Source: Fulvia fulva
Taxonomy: Eukaryota; Ascomycota; Dothideomycetes; Mycosphaerellales; Mycosphaerellaceae
Assembly: GCF_020509005.1 (NCBI RefSeq)
Contig: NC_063012.1
Span: forward strand, 248,001-312,000
Length of the DNA: 64,000 bases
Direction of reading: 5' to 3'
In this document: positions 53,399 through 63,903 of the stretch, one piece after another
How positions within the stretch are numbered: position 1 is the stretch's first letter
Layout of the letters: the number at the start of each line of letters is the position of its first letter
The notes under the pieces: generated by a model
Told to the model about the DNA's origin: nothing
Databases searched by the model: none
Seen by the model: only the letters and a program-made list of their open reading frames with translations
Translations under genes and position numbers: made by a program

Positions 53399-54825
53399 GA
53401 TAGTCTTTGCGCCACTTCAGGAATTGGACGTTAACTTAGCAGAATAAGACTCCATGGAGGATTGATTTGACTATACTCTACACTCTCACGGTGTCGACGT
53501 TCATCTAAACGAACACGCGGTCATCCGGTGGCATGAGGCATAGGTTGCCAGGTTGATCGATCCATCAACAGTCAAATCTGACATTCGATCGTTCCAGACA
53601 AGGCATGTGGCTTTACGACTGGATTGTCTGAAGGTCTAGACTGCTGTGTATATGCTCGCTTCGAGATGGAGTCGGGCGCCTGATCGGCTTCGTTCGGGTG
53701 CTCACGCCACAACACCATCTGCAGAAGTTGTGATGGCCACGTGCACATGAAGGAGAGTCCTTCAATTACCGGTTGTGCATAATGCAAGCCGATGATGGAG
53801 TGTTTGGTTGGACGGAACAGCAGGAGGAGGAAGCGCATATCTGCAGGGATACCGTAAATAGAGTTCAGCTAGTTCTGCGGACGGGGCGCACCTGCACTTT
53901 CCATCTCAACGTTGAAGCGATTTCCGCAGCAACATGCTCATCAGTGATGCACCAGGTCGTCTGCAAATGTCATTGTAGGGCTCGATACTGGAATGCTGAG
54001 GCCCTAGCCGGTCGACCTGTCGACAAGAGCCTGCGAGCTGACACGCTCGTACCGCCCATTGCTTCGGTCCATTTTGGGTGGTCAGACTCTCGATGCAGCA
54101 GCATACTGCCGTGAATCGGCACGCAGCATCCGAAGGATACCGAATCGTATCGGCGGCCACAAGAAGTGGTGAGTTCCAAAGTGGCACCGGCCTTGCGCCC
54201 CGTAGGCACTCTACCAGCGTCAGCGAGAACCCCTCTCTCGAGCAGACGTCAAATGCCAGGAGGACCAAGCCGACCAAGCCACAACCAAGCACCTAACATG
54301 GAGAAGCGAAGCTCACCCTAAGACCCAATCTATCCCTGTCACCTGCCTTGGCTAGCTGGGGTGCCTCACGCAGTACAGCACTTCCGCTTAGAGTCCACTG
54401 CCTCTTATGACTGAAGACTTCGGACTTCGTGTTGCACGGCATCCCCAATATTAGCGTCTATCCTATCGCACCCACGTATGCTGTCGCTACCGACAGCTAC
54501 TGCAGCGAGATGATGACGGGCCCACCGATGCCTTGTCGAGGGAGTTATTGATTCAGGGCTACATCGTCAGAACCGCCGCAACGCACTGACCAGGAATATT
54601 CAATGCTATTGTTCTCGTGCTAATGCGCAGCTAGGGTTTTCCATACGTTGGGTGGTATAAAGTCGCTCGATGCCCGGCTTACTCGCTCTACTTCCCTGCA
54701 TTGCAACAGGATCGACTTTCTACGAACACCAACGGAACAAGAGACGGCACTCATTCGCTCTTACACACACTCATTATCTAGTCTCGATTCCCTGTGTTCC
54801 CAGACCGCGTCACCCAGCTCCGAAG
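53399..54825. other. 1.4-kb gene-poor stretch
   Basis: No convincing coding frame or RNA gene. Frames at 53572-54296 overlap on both strands and look random. The last 170 bases are promoter and leader of the secreted protein gene, with a TATA box listed separately. Confidence 0.45.
54656..54662 (+). promoter_or_regulatory. TATA box of the secreted NTF2-like gene
   Basis: TATAAAG, 164 bases before the start codon, one of few clean TATA boxes in the window. Confidence 0.55.
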
Positions 54826-55466
54826 ATGCGCTCCTTCACCGCCCTCTTGGCTTCCGCCTCGTTGCTCGTTGTCAGCACTCTTGCTGTGCCAAATACTGCG
54901 TGGCAAGGTGGCAGCTATGGCGGCTGGGGCAAGAACAAGAGCCCAAGCTGGAATCCAGGCCGTGACTCCAAGTGTCTAAGTGACTCGGAAGCCCAAGCTG
55001 TTGCCGACAATTTCAAAGAGTCGATCGCAGCCTACAGCGATGCCCTCGCCGATGCCGCATTCACCACAGACTTCCAAGACTACTCCGATTCCGTCATCGA
55101 GCTCATCGACAACGGCTGCCCGAACAGCCCAGTAGCCGTAAGTCATGCCATTCTCTTACCCACCTACCCACCACTAACACCCACCAGCTCGGTACCGCCA
55201 CCTTCGACTCCCTCGCCTCCTTCAAGGCCGGACAAGGCGCACAACCCCCCATCCCCTTCGAGATCCTCAACATCTGGCACAACTGCGACACCATCACTAT
55301 CCGCTGGGTGTCTGCACAGACGCCTGCACAGGTCACTGGCATTATTGTCATTGAGGCTGCTTATGAGAATGATAGGTGGATGATTGAGACCGTGTTCAGC
55401 GAGTTTAACTCTGGTGCTTGGTTGGTCAATTTGGGGATCTTTAAGCCGTCGAGTTGCACGGCGTAG
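54826..55466 (+). CDS. secreted protein with NTF2/SnoaL-like domain
   Basis: Exons 54826-55137 and 55188-55466 across a 50-bp intron (GTAAGT...CACCAG) give 196 aa. A clear signal peptide (MRSFTALLASASLLVVSTLAVP) is followed by a Gly/Trp-rich linker and a compact domain beginning CLSDSEAQAVADNFKESIAAYSD and continuing LGTATFDSLASFKAGQGAQPPIPFEILNIWHNCDTITIRWV to ENDRWMIETVFSEFNSGAWLVNLG; helix then strands with a central W/H is typical of NTF2-like cone folds. Three Cys residues (CL, NGC, HNC) could pair, with one more at the very C terminus. Fungal members of this type are small secreted proteins, some effector-like; activity is unknown. Confidence 0.85.
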
Positions 55467-55909
55467 AGGGATGGGGTTTGGGTTGGGCTTGTGGGTTGAG
55501 TTGGGTTTGTAGTTCTGTTGTTTCTTGCGTGCGTGCATGGCGGTATGGTGTTTGGGAGTGTGTATAGCATTGTTGGTGGCGGATCTGCCATTCTGGGGCC
55601 TGCTGTGTAGCAGTGGTAGTATCGTTTTTAGTTCTTAATCCAGCTCGACTTGGCACAGTCTTGCTTCTTCACTTTCAGGTCAGTATGCTTCCGACAGAGA
55701 AGACTCCCCTGCTGAAAGTCATGCCTGGAAGGATTGCAATCAACCACATTGGCAGTCGCTGCCACATGTTAGATCTGTGGACAAACACTCCTAAAAGGCT
55801 GACAGACACCTTCAACACCTCCCACAAACGCCACACCCAATGCCGAGAACAAGCACGCCCCAACGCTCCACTACTCACATGCAACCCTCACCCACCGCGG
55901 CACCGTCCT
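55467..55909. other. convergent 3' spacer
   Basis: 443 bases between convergent stops; nothing recognised. Confidence 0.4.
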
Positions 55910-57237
55910 CTAATACCCAATATCCGCCTTCGTCACATCCTCCAAAAAATGCTTCTCCCTCCCCGCCCTCGAGAACCAAAGATACCACGGCACAATAAAC
56001 GTCTTAATCTTATGCCCCAACCACCCAGCATCCGACACAGTCTTGACGACATTCTTCGACTCCTCAAACGCATCCTCTATCCTCCCGCGTCGGAGCGTTT
56101 CGTAGGCGTTGAAGGCCTCTTTCATCGTGTTGGGCTTGCCTTTTTCGATCCAGCGTGTCAGGCAGCGCGCGAAGAGGACGGTGTCTTCGAAGACTATGCC
56201 GGTGCTTTCGCCTTGGGGTGGCATCGCGTGCTGGAAAGTGTTAGGGGTGGGGTTTGAGGGGGTTTGGAGGGAATTTGACTTACTGCGGCGTCGCCGAGGA
56301 GCATTACGCGGTTTGTTGACCATTTCCCTTCTTTTGTGAGGGTGTAGACGGGCCAGAGGAAGAAGTCCTGGGCTGCTTCGATTAGAGGCTTGAGTTGTGG
56401 GATCTTTGCATCGCCGAATCTGTCGAGGAGCTTTTGTCTTGTCTTTTCTGCGTCGGCTCCGACTGACTTCCACCCATCTCGTGATCCAACGTCGTCAACA
56501 GACATCAGACCACCGACGTAGATTGACTCGTTCGATGGGGAGTGGTAAGACGTCAGAAGCATTCCCCGCTGAGCAAAGTTGATGGCGGTGCATTCGAAAT
56601 GTGTCTTAAAGTCCTTGCTGACTGGCGCGAAGCCGAAAGCGTTGGCAACGCCGGTATAGGTAGCTGTCCTCTCGGGCTCAACGTGCTTCAGGCGGGTCAC
56701 TGAGTGAATACCATCGCAGCCCATGAGAAGGTCACCAGTAGCTGAGTCGCCATCTTCGAAGTGGATCGTGACATTATCCGCGGTCTCGTCAATCTTGACA
56801 GTTCGCTTGCCGCAAGTCATGGTGATATTCTCGCATTGCTCCAGGGCTGACATGACCGCCTTCAAGGCATCACCTCGAGTGATGCGCAGTGCCTTGTATG
56901 GTGGATCTCCTATTCCCTTGCCATCCGGTCCACGGAAGTCTGATTCGGCGATCTTGCCAGAGTATGCATCGAAGATTTCCAGATAGTCGATGTCTCTGCC
57001 GTATTGCCGCTCGTGAATGATTTGGAAGGCGCCGAGGTAGTCGAGCATTCGGAGAGCATTCGGAGTCAAGTTGACAGCTCCCCCGATAACACCAGGCTCA
57101 GGTCTGATCTCAAAGATTCGGATTCGCGGTACTTGGCCTTGGGGTGCGAACTTGGTCAAGGCAAGAGCTGTGGTAAGACCTGCGATGCCACCGCCGAGGA
57201 TGATGATGTTCAGGCCATCTGCGGATGCGGGTGCCAT
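55910..57237 (-). CDS. FAD monooxygenase, salicylate-hydroxylase-like
   Basis: Exons 57237-56284 and 56230-55910 (53-bp intron, donor GTAAGT) give 424 aa. FAD signatures: GGGIAGLTTALAL (N terminus), LLMGCDGIHSVTR (DG motif) and RVMLLGDAAHAMPPQGESTG (GD motif, completed over the intron). The ending KIKTFIVPWYLWFSRAGREKHF is typical of this fungal subgroup. Such enzymes hydroxylate or decarboxylate aromatic acids with NAD(P)H and O2, in catabolism or secondary metabolism. Start is the Met of MAPASADG; the frame continues two codons upstream only from a GTG. Confidence 0.92.
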
Positions 57238-58169
57238 TGTCACGACGGTCTATCGTGTTGTGAAGATAGTTACTGACGGGTGAAAGTTATTGAGAATGAG
57301 GTCAATGGTATATGTTCGGAAACGGATGCCAACCTACTATCGGTACCGATTCAGCACGGGGCCGCAACACATGCGGCTCCTAGCCTTGTGGTACCAGATG
57401 ATGGCTGAGAGCAGAGCCAAAACTCCGATGCAAGCGATGGAGCTGTAAAGCCCTTGTCGCCCAGACGCAGTCAGACGGTACAAGTGTGAAGGAGTGGATT
57501 TCAACGACGATTCCGGGTGATGGCACTGGAGATAGCTTCAGCTTTCCATCAACCTATTGGTATTTCAAGACCGGTTCGCTCGCGACTGCCATGATATCAG
57601 AGCCCAGCAAGAACGTGTCTGATGCAGGTGGTTGTTATTCAGGGACAGAATAGCGTCCCAATTCCCGAACCCTGAAGGGCATCTAAAGTTAGAATCTGCC
57701 GGTCTGCATGTTCTCGGCTGGAGGAGCCGAATGTTATTGTTTCGCTACGGAGCAGCTTGCGCCAGATGGACAGCGTTGCCTCTTCGTCGGGACCTGAGCG
57801 GGTATAATGTCGAGGCAGCAAGCACTGTTTATGGCCAGAAGTGTGCATCGTCCCAGACCTCAGCCCATCGCGGAGAAGCAAGCTGCGCGCGGAAGAAGTT
57901 CAGGTCACAGCCGCGTGATGGACCGCTTCCTGCCGCAGCATGTGAGCCATCCGAAGCGCGAGGCCGAACATCCCGATGTCTGGTGTCGCTTGTCGCGTGT
58001 CGCGTGATGTCGTGCGGTCACATGCTGATGGACACGTGTTTGTGCACGAAGAGAATAACGTGAAGCAAGATTGAAGTGCAGTGTGGTTCCACTTTCCCTT
58101 TTCGGACAACCTCGGCGAAACTGCCACCGCCAAATCTGACTTCGAAGGAGACTTCGTGGTCTCGCAGAC
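57238..58169. other. 932-bp divergent spacer
   Basis: Promoter space between two divergent genes. Frames at 57632-58063 look random. No RNA gene seen. Confidence 0.4.
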
Positions 58170-59296
58170 ATGACTCCACCACTTCTACCTCTGGGTGAAG
58201 GACCAAGAGTCATCGTGTACCATCAAACACATCACGGTCCCAATGATGGGCCGCCGGTCAGCTTGCTGCCTCTCATCACACAGAGGACAGGAGTCACTCA
58301 CGTTGTCGTGGCCGCCATACACTTGAACGATCCTCCCGGGAATATCACGTTAAACGACCACCAACCAGACCATGAACGCTTCAAAACGTTATGGAGTGAG
58401 GTCGCTTGGATGCAGGCCAGCGGTGTGAAAGTACTTGGACTTTTGGGTGGCGCTGCTAAGGGCTCATACGAAAGACTCGATGGTCAAGATCTGGCACGTT
58501 TCGAGTCTTACTATGTGCCGCTGCGAGATCTTATTCGCAGGCATCGTCTTGATGGCCTGGATCTGGATATCGAGGAGCCCACGTCCTTACCGGGGACTGT
58601 GCGGTTGATAGATCGGCTACGTGCTGACTTCGGGCCTTCTTTCATCATCACACTTGCTCCAGTGGCGACTGCGCTGCTTCCCAACCAGCCACATCTATCG
58701 GGTCCTGCATTCGACTATAGACTGCTGGAACAGATGCGAGGGAACGAGATTGCGTGGTATAATGTGAGTCATGGAGGACAAGGATGAGTATGCTCATGCT
58801 AACCTTTCTTGAGACTCAATTCTACTGCGGCTGGGGCGACGCAAGCTCGACTGCATGGTATGACGCTATCATGAGTGTAGGCTGGAAGCCAGAGAAAGTT
58901 GTATTCGGACTCATCACAAACTCCGCCAATGGCCCTGGGCACATCGAATGGGAGCGACAGGAGCCAGTATTGAGAGCACTTCGAGCAAAATACCCAGGAT
59001 TCGGCGGAGTGATGGGCTGGGAGTACTTCAACTCTCTTCCTGGTGATTGTGCTAGACCTTGGGAGTGGGCAGCGAACATGGCTAAAACGATACGGACGCC
59101 AATGCCCATCGCTCCGCCTATACCGATTCGACCATACGGACAGCCAGCACAACTACCACGACCAGCCCATCCGTTTCCGGCCGAAAGCGTGCGAACGTTG
59201 ACGGATCTTGGATTCACGGATCAGCAAGCTATAGCCGCCCTAAACTCTACTAGTGGAAACGTGGAGCACGCAGCGGCGTTCCTCTTCCAGGATTAA
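58170..59296 (+). CDS. GH18-family glycosidase fused to a C-terminal UBA domain
   Basis: Exons 58170-58763 and 58814-59296 (50-bp intron, GTGAGT...TTGAG) give 358 aa. Residues 10-275 form a GH18 barrel: VIVYHQTHHG (beta-1), VKVLGLLGGA, the catalytic motif DGLDLDIEE (about 128-136, acid Glu present), FIITLAPVA, WYNTQFYCGWG and GGVMGWEYFNS. A Pro-rich linker leads to a UBA domain (about 318-358: VRTLTDLGFTDQQAIAALNSTSGNVEHAAAFLFQD). There is no signal peptide, so the protein should be cytosolic, fitting an endo-beta-N-acetylglucosaminidase or chitinase-like enzyme that meets ubiquitinated substrates. The fusion itself is read directly; the role is inference. Confidence 0.9.
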
Positions 59297-59416
59297 TATC
59301 TCGCTCGATCGAGGCTGGATGTGCTCCTGGGGCCACGCCAGACAGTCTGCAGCTTCTGAGGCCCTTCATGACCATGGCATCACAGAGTTCTCCTTCATAA
59401 AGCTCACAATGGATTC

Positions 59417-60296
59417 CTACTCGATGTCAGTCCAGGCCATCGCAAACTTCAGCACACCACCTACCCAGCTTCTGCACTGATGCTCAACACCCCACCCATC
59501 CACGGCGAACCTCCTCCCATCCGGCTCAGTCCTCGGCCACTCAAGCGTCAAATCTCCATTACACATCAGACCTTGTCTCAGATAGTCGAAGCAGTGCGAG
59601 ACATGATCCTCCTGAGGCTCAAGCACAGCATCCCACACCGTAGCTGTAGCATTCTTGTCGATCGCGGCTTTCATCGTGTAGAGGAAGGTGCGGATGTGGC
59701 GTAGGCAATGCAGTTGGTGGAAGAGTGATGTGTCGTAGACGTCGCCGTGGCGATCGGATTTGCCGGGTGGGAGGTCATACTTTTCGCGGTCTTTGATGAG
59801 GATGAAGCCGTCGCCGGGCTGAATAGTGTTAGTGATGGCGAGGAATGTTGCTCTTGTAACTTGACTTACTGGCATCATTGAGCCCCAGGCGTTGTCTGAT
59901 TCTGGCGAGGAGGGATTTGCGAAGAGGTCGTCTCGTTCGAAGATAGTTGTTGACCATGGCACTGTTTCTCGTAAACAAGGTGGAAGATGACCAAGGCAAA
60001 GCATACTAACAATTCGGGACAAAATGATTGGACTCATGGCGTAAAGGATATCTCTGTACGTGCAAGGCAGCCAGCAGCAGAACTACGATGGTGCTCAATA
60101 TGGCGATTGTTGAGACAACGTACTTCAGCGTTCGGTATCGCCGCTCCAACAATCGATACGCCGCTTCCAGTGTGTCGTCCTCTTTCTCAACAAAACCTTC
60201 ATGTTCCACACTGTCGTCTTCTTGGCTATGCTTAGCTCTGAAGCCAAGCAATCTGACAAGCCGTCTTGCTGTTGGAGGGTGAATTTGTGCGAGCAT
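59417..60296 (-). CDS. UstYa-family (DUF3328) oxidase-like membrane protein
   Basis: Exons 60296-60011, 59961-59870 and 59818-59417 (introns 49 and 51 bp) give 259 aa. One N-terminal transmembrane helix (about 59-80) is followed by the two signature motifs HQLHC (160-164) and HVSHCFDYLRQGLMC (about 198-212), plus the PGDGFI segment formed over intron 2. UstYa proteins oxidise or cyclise peptide and other metabolites in pathways such as ustiloxin and related RiPPs. The two flavin monooxygenases nearby would suit such a cluster, but I found no precursor-peptide gene with repeats and Kex2 sites, nor a tyrosinase. Confidence 0.9.
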
Positions 60297-60902
60297 GATG
60301 AAGGCCGAGACTGTGAAGCTTCAGCCAAGGCGAAAGGTGTTGCTGTTACTGCGGTAATGCTCAACGACACATCGAAAGGCAAATATCATTGCAGACGATT
60401 GATTGTGTCGACTGAAACGATAGTCCTTAGCAGGGGTGTGGTCGATAAATGGCTATACATCGGCACTTTGTAGATGCGATTACCTGATATGTGCTGGGTT
60501 GCAGTTCGGTTGTGGATATTGTTTTATGAGACAGCGAAGGCCATGTTATCGCCAATGGCATACTATGTGATCGCGTTGACATGTTTAGAAGGCTGTAACG
60601 CAACAGTCGTCCTCTTGTACAGTCGTGTCGATCTGAACGACCGCCATCAACCAGGATCCACGTTGACTATCTTGCCATTGCAAAACAAGCCTCCATGAGA
60701 TTGCAGGCGACCACGTAACAATGTCAGTACATCGGGTTGCTTCACTGAATGTCTTGCAGTAGTGATGGATACGGTATAGTTGTCGGTGGAGCAAAACGGT
60801 GTCTCGAAGATTCTCTTCAACAACCAACCTCGTGGCACTTCCACACAGTCATCACGACCTACCAAAGGCATCAAAAGAGACTCTAACTGGTCTAGCAAGA
60901 GC
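60297..60902. other. spacer between UstYa-like gene and tRNA-Glu
   Basis: About 600 bases; no convincing coding frame. Confidence 0.4.
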
Positions 60903-60907
60903 AAAAA
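60903..60907 (-). terminator. Pol III terminator of the tRNA-Glu gene
   Basis: Five T on the minus strand, three bases after the discriminator base. Confidence 0.85.
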
Positions 60908-60931
60908 TTATTCCGACACGGGGAATTGAAC

Positions 60932-60983
60932 CTTGGCGGCCGTCAGTTAACGGTGTGAGGATGGATAGTGAAACTGTACTTAC
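60932..60983 (-). other. spliceosomal-type intron in the tRNA-Glu T arm
   Basis: 52 bp, starts GTAAGT, contains GTTAACTGAC as branch region about 10-17 nt before the end, ends CCAAG. It lies just before the B box. Confidence 0.88.
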
Positions 60984-61043
60984 CCCGGCCACCTGTGGGC
61001 TATCGTTGGATGCGTGGAACGCAAGCAATGAGAGACAGGTATC

Positions 61044-61098
61044 CTGAATTACTGTTAGTAACATAGCTATGGATGGTCAAATGAGGCTGGCTGCTTAC
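61044..61098 (-). other. spliceosomal-type intron in the tRNA-Glu D arm
   Basis: 55 bp, starts GTAAGC, contains TACTAAC (a perfect branch-site match) about 12 nt before the end, ends TTCAG. It follows the A box directly. Confidence 0.9.
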
Positions 61099-61120
61099 CT
61101 AGCCACTAGACCATATCGGA

Positions 61121-61752
61121 TACCACAATCGGATGAGTGTTGATGAATATTTCAGTGCACTAATTATATATGACTGCCTTAATGCTGGGTGGCAAGATCA
61201 TGGTAAGAACAGCCGATTCTGCATGGGTGTGAGTGGAAGGTGCTTTCACATGATTCGCGCTTGGCGCACGGACACTAATGGCAGACGCTGGCGGCCGCCG
61301 CAACCTGGTTTCTTTGTGTCATCTCGCCCACCAGCACTTCATCGACACCGCCGAATACTGTCATGTTACGCCGCCTTCGAACGTCAGTCGACAGGCCATG
61401 TACTGGTACAGCAGAGTAACCTCGACGGAACATGTTTTGTCATCTCCATCGTGGTTCCTCGACACAACGACTTACGCATCATGGTCACGCGAAATTCGCT
61501 GTACAGAGTTCTGATCAATTCATAAGTTGATAAGAGGTGAAGCGCCCTGCAGTCGAATGTGATAGGTTTTGAGCCTGCTGTGTTGGCAAACGACCGCTAC
61601 AGCACTTGGCTCTTGCTTCCGAGAATCCCGAAGGGACAAAGGAACAGGTAAGTGCGGCTGACAGAAACAGATGATTAGGCAAGAATAACATATATCAATT
61701 CACTACATCACCTGTCTTCCTCAGGACTCAGACACCCATATCAGCACACCAA
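61121..61752. promoter_or_regulatory. spacer upstream of the 61753 flavoprotein
   Basis: About 630 bases with no gene seen. A 130-codon plus frame (61133-61525) starts inside the spacer and has random composition. Confidence 0.4.
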
Positions 61753-63027
61753 ATGGGTCTCAACATAATCATCGTCGGCTCCGGCCTAGCCGGCCTCGCA
61801 GCTGCAGCGTACTTGCGCAAACAGCATACCGTAACAGTCCTAGAGAAAACTCATCTCGACTTCAACAACAATGATTACGGCATTTCAGTCGTCTGCAATG
61901 CATACGGCTTACTACAGAAGCTCGGCATAGACGACACGGAGCTTGATATGGCCGTCATGACCAAAATCTGGCAACGTTCAGCGTCGAATCAGGGACTCTT
62001 CGCGGCGGATTTCGATACGAGGAAGATGTACGGTGCGCCTAGTGTATTGACGAGGCGAAGCCATCTTCAGCGGGAATTGTATAGGTTGGCTACGAGTGCT
62101 GATCTGGAAGGGAAGCCGGCGAGGATTGTGGAGGGGTTTAAGGTGAGAGAGGTGAGGTATGATGAAGGCGTTGTTGTGGCGGAAGATGGGCGAAGTTTCA
62201 CTGGTGATCTGATCATTGGTGCTGACGGCATCAATTCTATCGTGAGAAGTGCAGTCTTATCTGAAGATGCGCAAGGTGACAGAGAAGCTCCTGCCACAAC
62301 CCACGATCTGCTGGCGTACATGGCACAGATTCCAGTCACGGCTCTAGAAGGCAATCAAGATATGGCCTTCTTCGCAGACGCGATCAACTCCGCAGGCCTC
62401 GCAAACTGGCAAGCACCCGGCGAGGAACCAGGTCCAGTCACGCAGAATAAGCGTCGCATTCTGAGCTACCACATCAGTCCGCGAGAGCTTCAGCTTGTAG
62501 GGTACTGTCATGAAGAAGAGTTCGCTGCGCAGTTCGATCAACAGAAAGCAAGCATCCTCAAAGACATCCCAGCCTCTCGCGCGAAAGACGCCTTCCATGA
62601 TTTTGCTGAGAGCCTCACAAGCCTGTACGACCACCACAACTCTGGCGACGGCACAGTTGAAGTATGGCGCATCCGCGACGTGGATCCGTTGCCTCGTTGG
62701 TCGCAAGGGAAGGTATTGTTGATTGGTGATGCGCCGCATGCGATCGTACCGCATGCAGGGCAGGGTTATAATCTTGCTGTGGAAGATGCAGAGGCTTTGG
62801 GTTATCTGCTGCGGAATGATGATGTGCAGAGTGCTATAGAGGACTTTGTCCGGCTAAGGAAGGCGCGATGCGAGGATGTGGCGGTTAGTTCCCGGCATAT
62901 GGGAGGGTTGCTTTCGGAGGAGGAGAAGGGGAGGATGGGGAGTTTCGATAGGGCGGCTTTTGGGAGGAGAGTTTATGAATATGCTGGAGCGGAAGCAGCT
63001 TTGGGTGAGACTGAGGGTGCAAATTGA
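61753..63027 (+). CDS. FAD-dependent monooxygenase
   Basis: Single exon, 424 aa. FAD-binding GSGLAGLAAAAYLRK at residues 8-22, LIIGADGINSIVR (DG motif), and KVLLIGDAPHAIVPHAGQGYNLAVEDAEAL (GD motif) place it in the class A aromatic hydroxylases (UbiH/PHBH type). It is a more distant relative of the 55910 gene, so the two are not a recent tandem duplicate. Substrate is unknown; with the 55910 gene and the UstYa-like gene it could belong to a small secondary-metabolic group, which is inference. Confidence 0.93.
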   Translation: MGLNIIIVGSGLAGLAAAAYLRKQHTVTVLEKTHLDFNNNDYGISVVCNAYGLLQKLGIDDTELDMAVMTKIWQRSASNQGLFAADFDTRKMYGAPSVLTRRSHLQRELYRLATSADLEGKPARIVEGFKVREVRYDEGVVVAEDGRSFTGDLIIGADGINSIVRSAVLSEDAQGDREAPATTHDLLAYMAQIPVTALEGNQDMAFFADAINSAGLANWQAPGEEPGPVTQNKRRILSYHISPRELQLVGYCHEEEFAAQFDQQKASILKDIPASRAKDAFHDFAESLTSLYDHHNSGDGTVEVWRIRDVDPLPRWSQGKVLLIGDAPHAIVPHAGQGYNLAVEDAEALGYLLRNDDVQSAIEDFVRLRKARCEDVAVSSRHMGGLLSEEEKGRMGSFDRAAFGRRVYEYAGAEAALGETEGAN

Positions 63028-63212
63028 GGAAGCATGAAAGTGGATTGTTTCAGCTTCTTGGCTTAGACAACGCTGCACTATGCTAGAGCACTAAGGCATG
63101 AGTTGCACACCACAGACTATGCAACCCTTCTTCAACTCTTCTATCTCAACTCTTCCATCACAGCTCTTGCGCCTCACGCCTACGCTCAATCAACACTGCT
63201 TCACATCCTCTC

Positions 63213-63903
63213 TCACTGCGGCGGCGGCAATGGCGGCCCAGGCGCCTTCTTCTTCTTGTCCTCAATCTGCTCAATATTGTCCTCCGGAATCTCCTCATGA
63301 TGCTCCTCCAACCACTCCACCACATCATCACTCACATCACCCTGGATCGTGATTTCCTCCCCACCACTCGCCGTCTTGGTCACACTACTACCTGTCGCGA
63401 ACTTCTTTCCAAACTCTTTCGCGGTCTTCTTCAGATCGAGACCAAAGTTTTCAAGGCCTGAGACTTCTGTGACGTATTTACGCTTGTTACGCTCGACGCG
63501 TTTGATGTAGACTTTGGAAGAAGCGCGATCTTCGGCAGCTTTCTTCTCTTGAGCTTCTGCTTTGGCGGCTTTTTTGATTGCGTCCTTTTCGGCTCGTTTC
63601 TGGGCGTCGACGGAGAGGGTCGAGAGGTTGGTGCTGAGGGCTTCGTCGGAGTAGAGTTTCGAGTAGAGCGCGGGCTGGTTCTTTTCGAGCCATTCTTGGC
63701 ATTTCTTGGTGGTGCCGCCGTATTCACAGTACTGTGATAGCTGTGGTTAGTTGTTGCTGTGAGGTAATGCTATGGTGTTTGTGACTGTTGAAGACGAAGA
63801 AGGGCATCGTACCTACTTCTGGTGGGAGCGAGCAGACGCCGCAGTATGTCACGCTCTTGGCTGGCCTGAGGTCGCCTGCTGGGGCGGTAGTTGTGTCTGC
63901 CAT
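63213..63903 (-). CDS. tma22: density-regulated protein Tma22/DENR (SUI1 domain)
   Basis: Exons 63903-63817 and 63731-63213 (85-bp intron, donor GTAGGT) give 201 aa. The N-terminal Cys-rich part (VTYCGVCSLPPEYCEYGGTTKKC, completed over the intron) and the C-terminal SUI1/eIF1-like domain (YIKRVERNKRKYVTEVSGLENFGLDLKKTAKEFGKKFATGSSV and IQGDVSDDVVEWLEE) identify it. Together with Tma20/MCT-1 it removes deacylated tRNA from 40S subunits after termination and assists reinitiation. The Lys-rich stretch in between is the usual linker. The ending PPLPPPQ is Pro-rich. The intron sits right after residue 29. Confidence 0.95.

Larger units (their letters stand above)
60911..61120 (-). tRNA. tRNA-Glu (anticodon CTC) with an anticodon-loop intron and two spliceosomal-type introns
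   Basis: Minus strand, 5' end 61120. TCCGATA pairs with 3' TGTCGGA (60918-60912), discriminator A. The D arm is the standard TGGTCTAGTGG plus CTAG-GATA, but a 55-bp insert (61098-61044) separates CTAG from GATA. The anticodon stem CCTGT/ACAGG encloses CTC (61032-61030); a 31-nt intron (61028-60998) follows base 37, the canonical place. A third insert of 52 bp (60983-60932) breaks the 5' side of the T stem; after removal the stem is CGGGG/CCCCG around TTCAATT. The remaining RNA is 72 nt, exactly tRNA-Glu length. A box (TGGTCTAGTGG) and B box (GGTTCAATTCC) are intact in the gene: the last base of the third insert supplies the first G of the B box. Confidence 0.93.
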
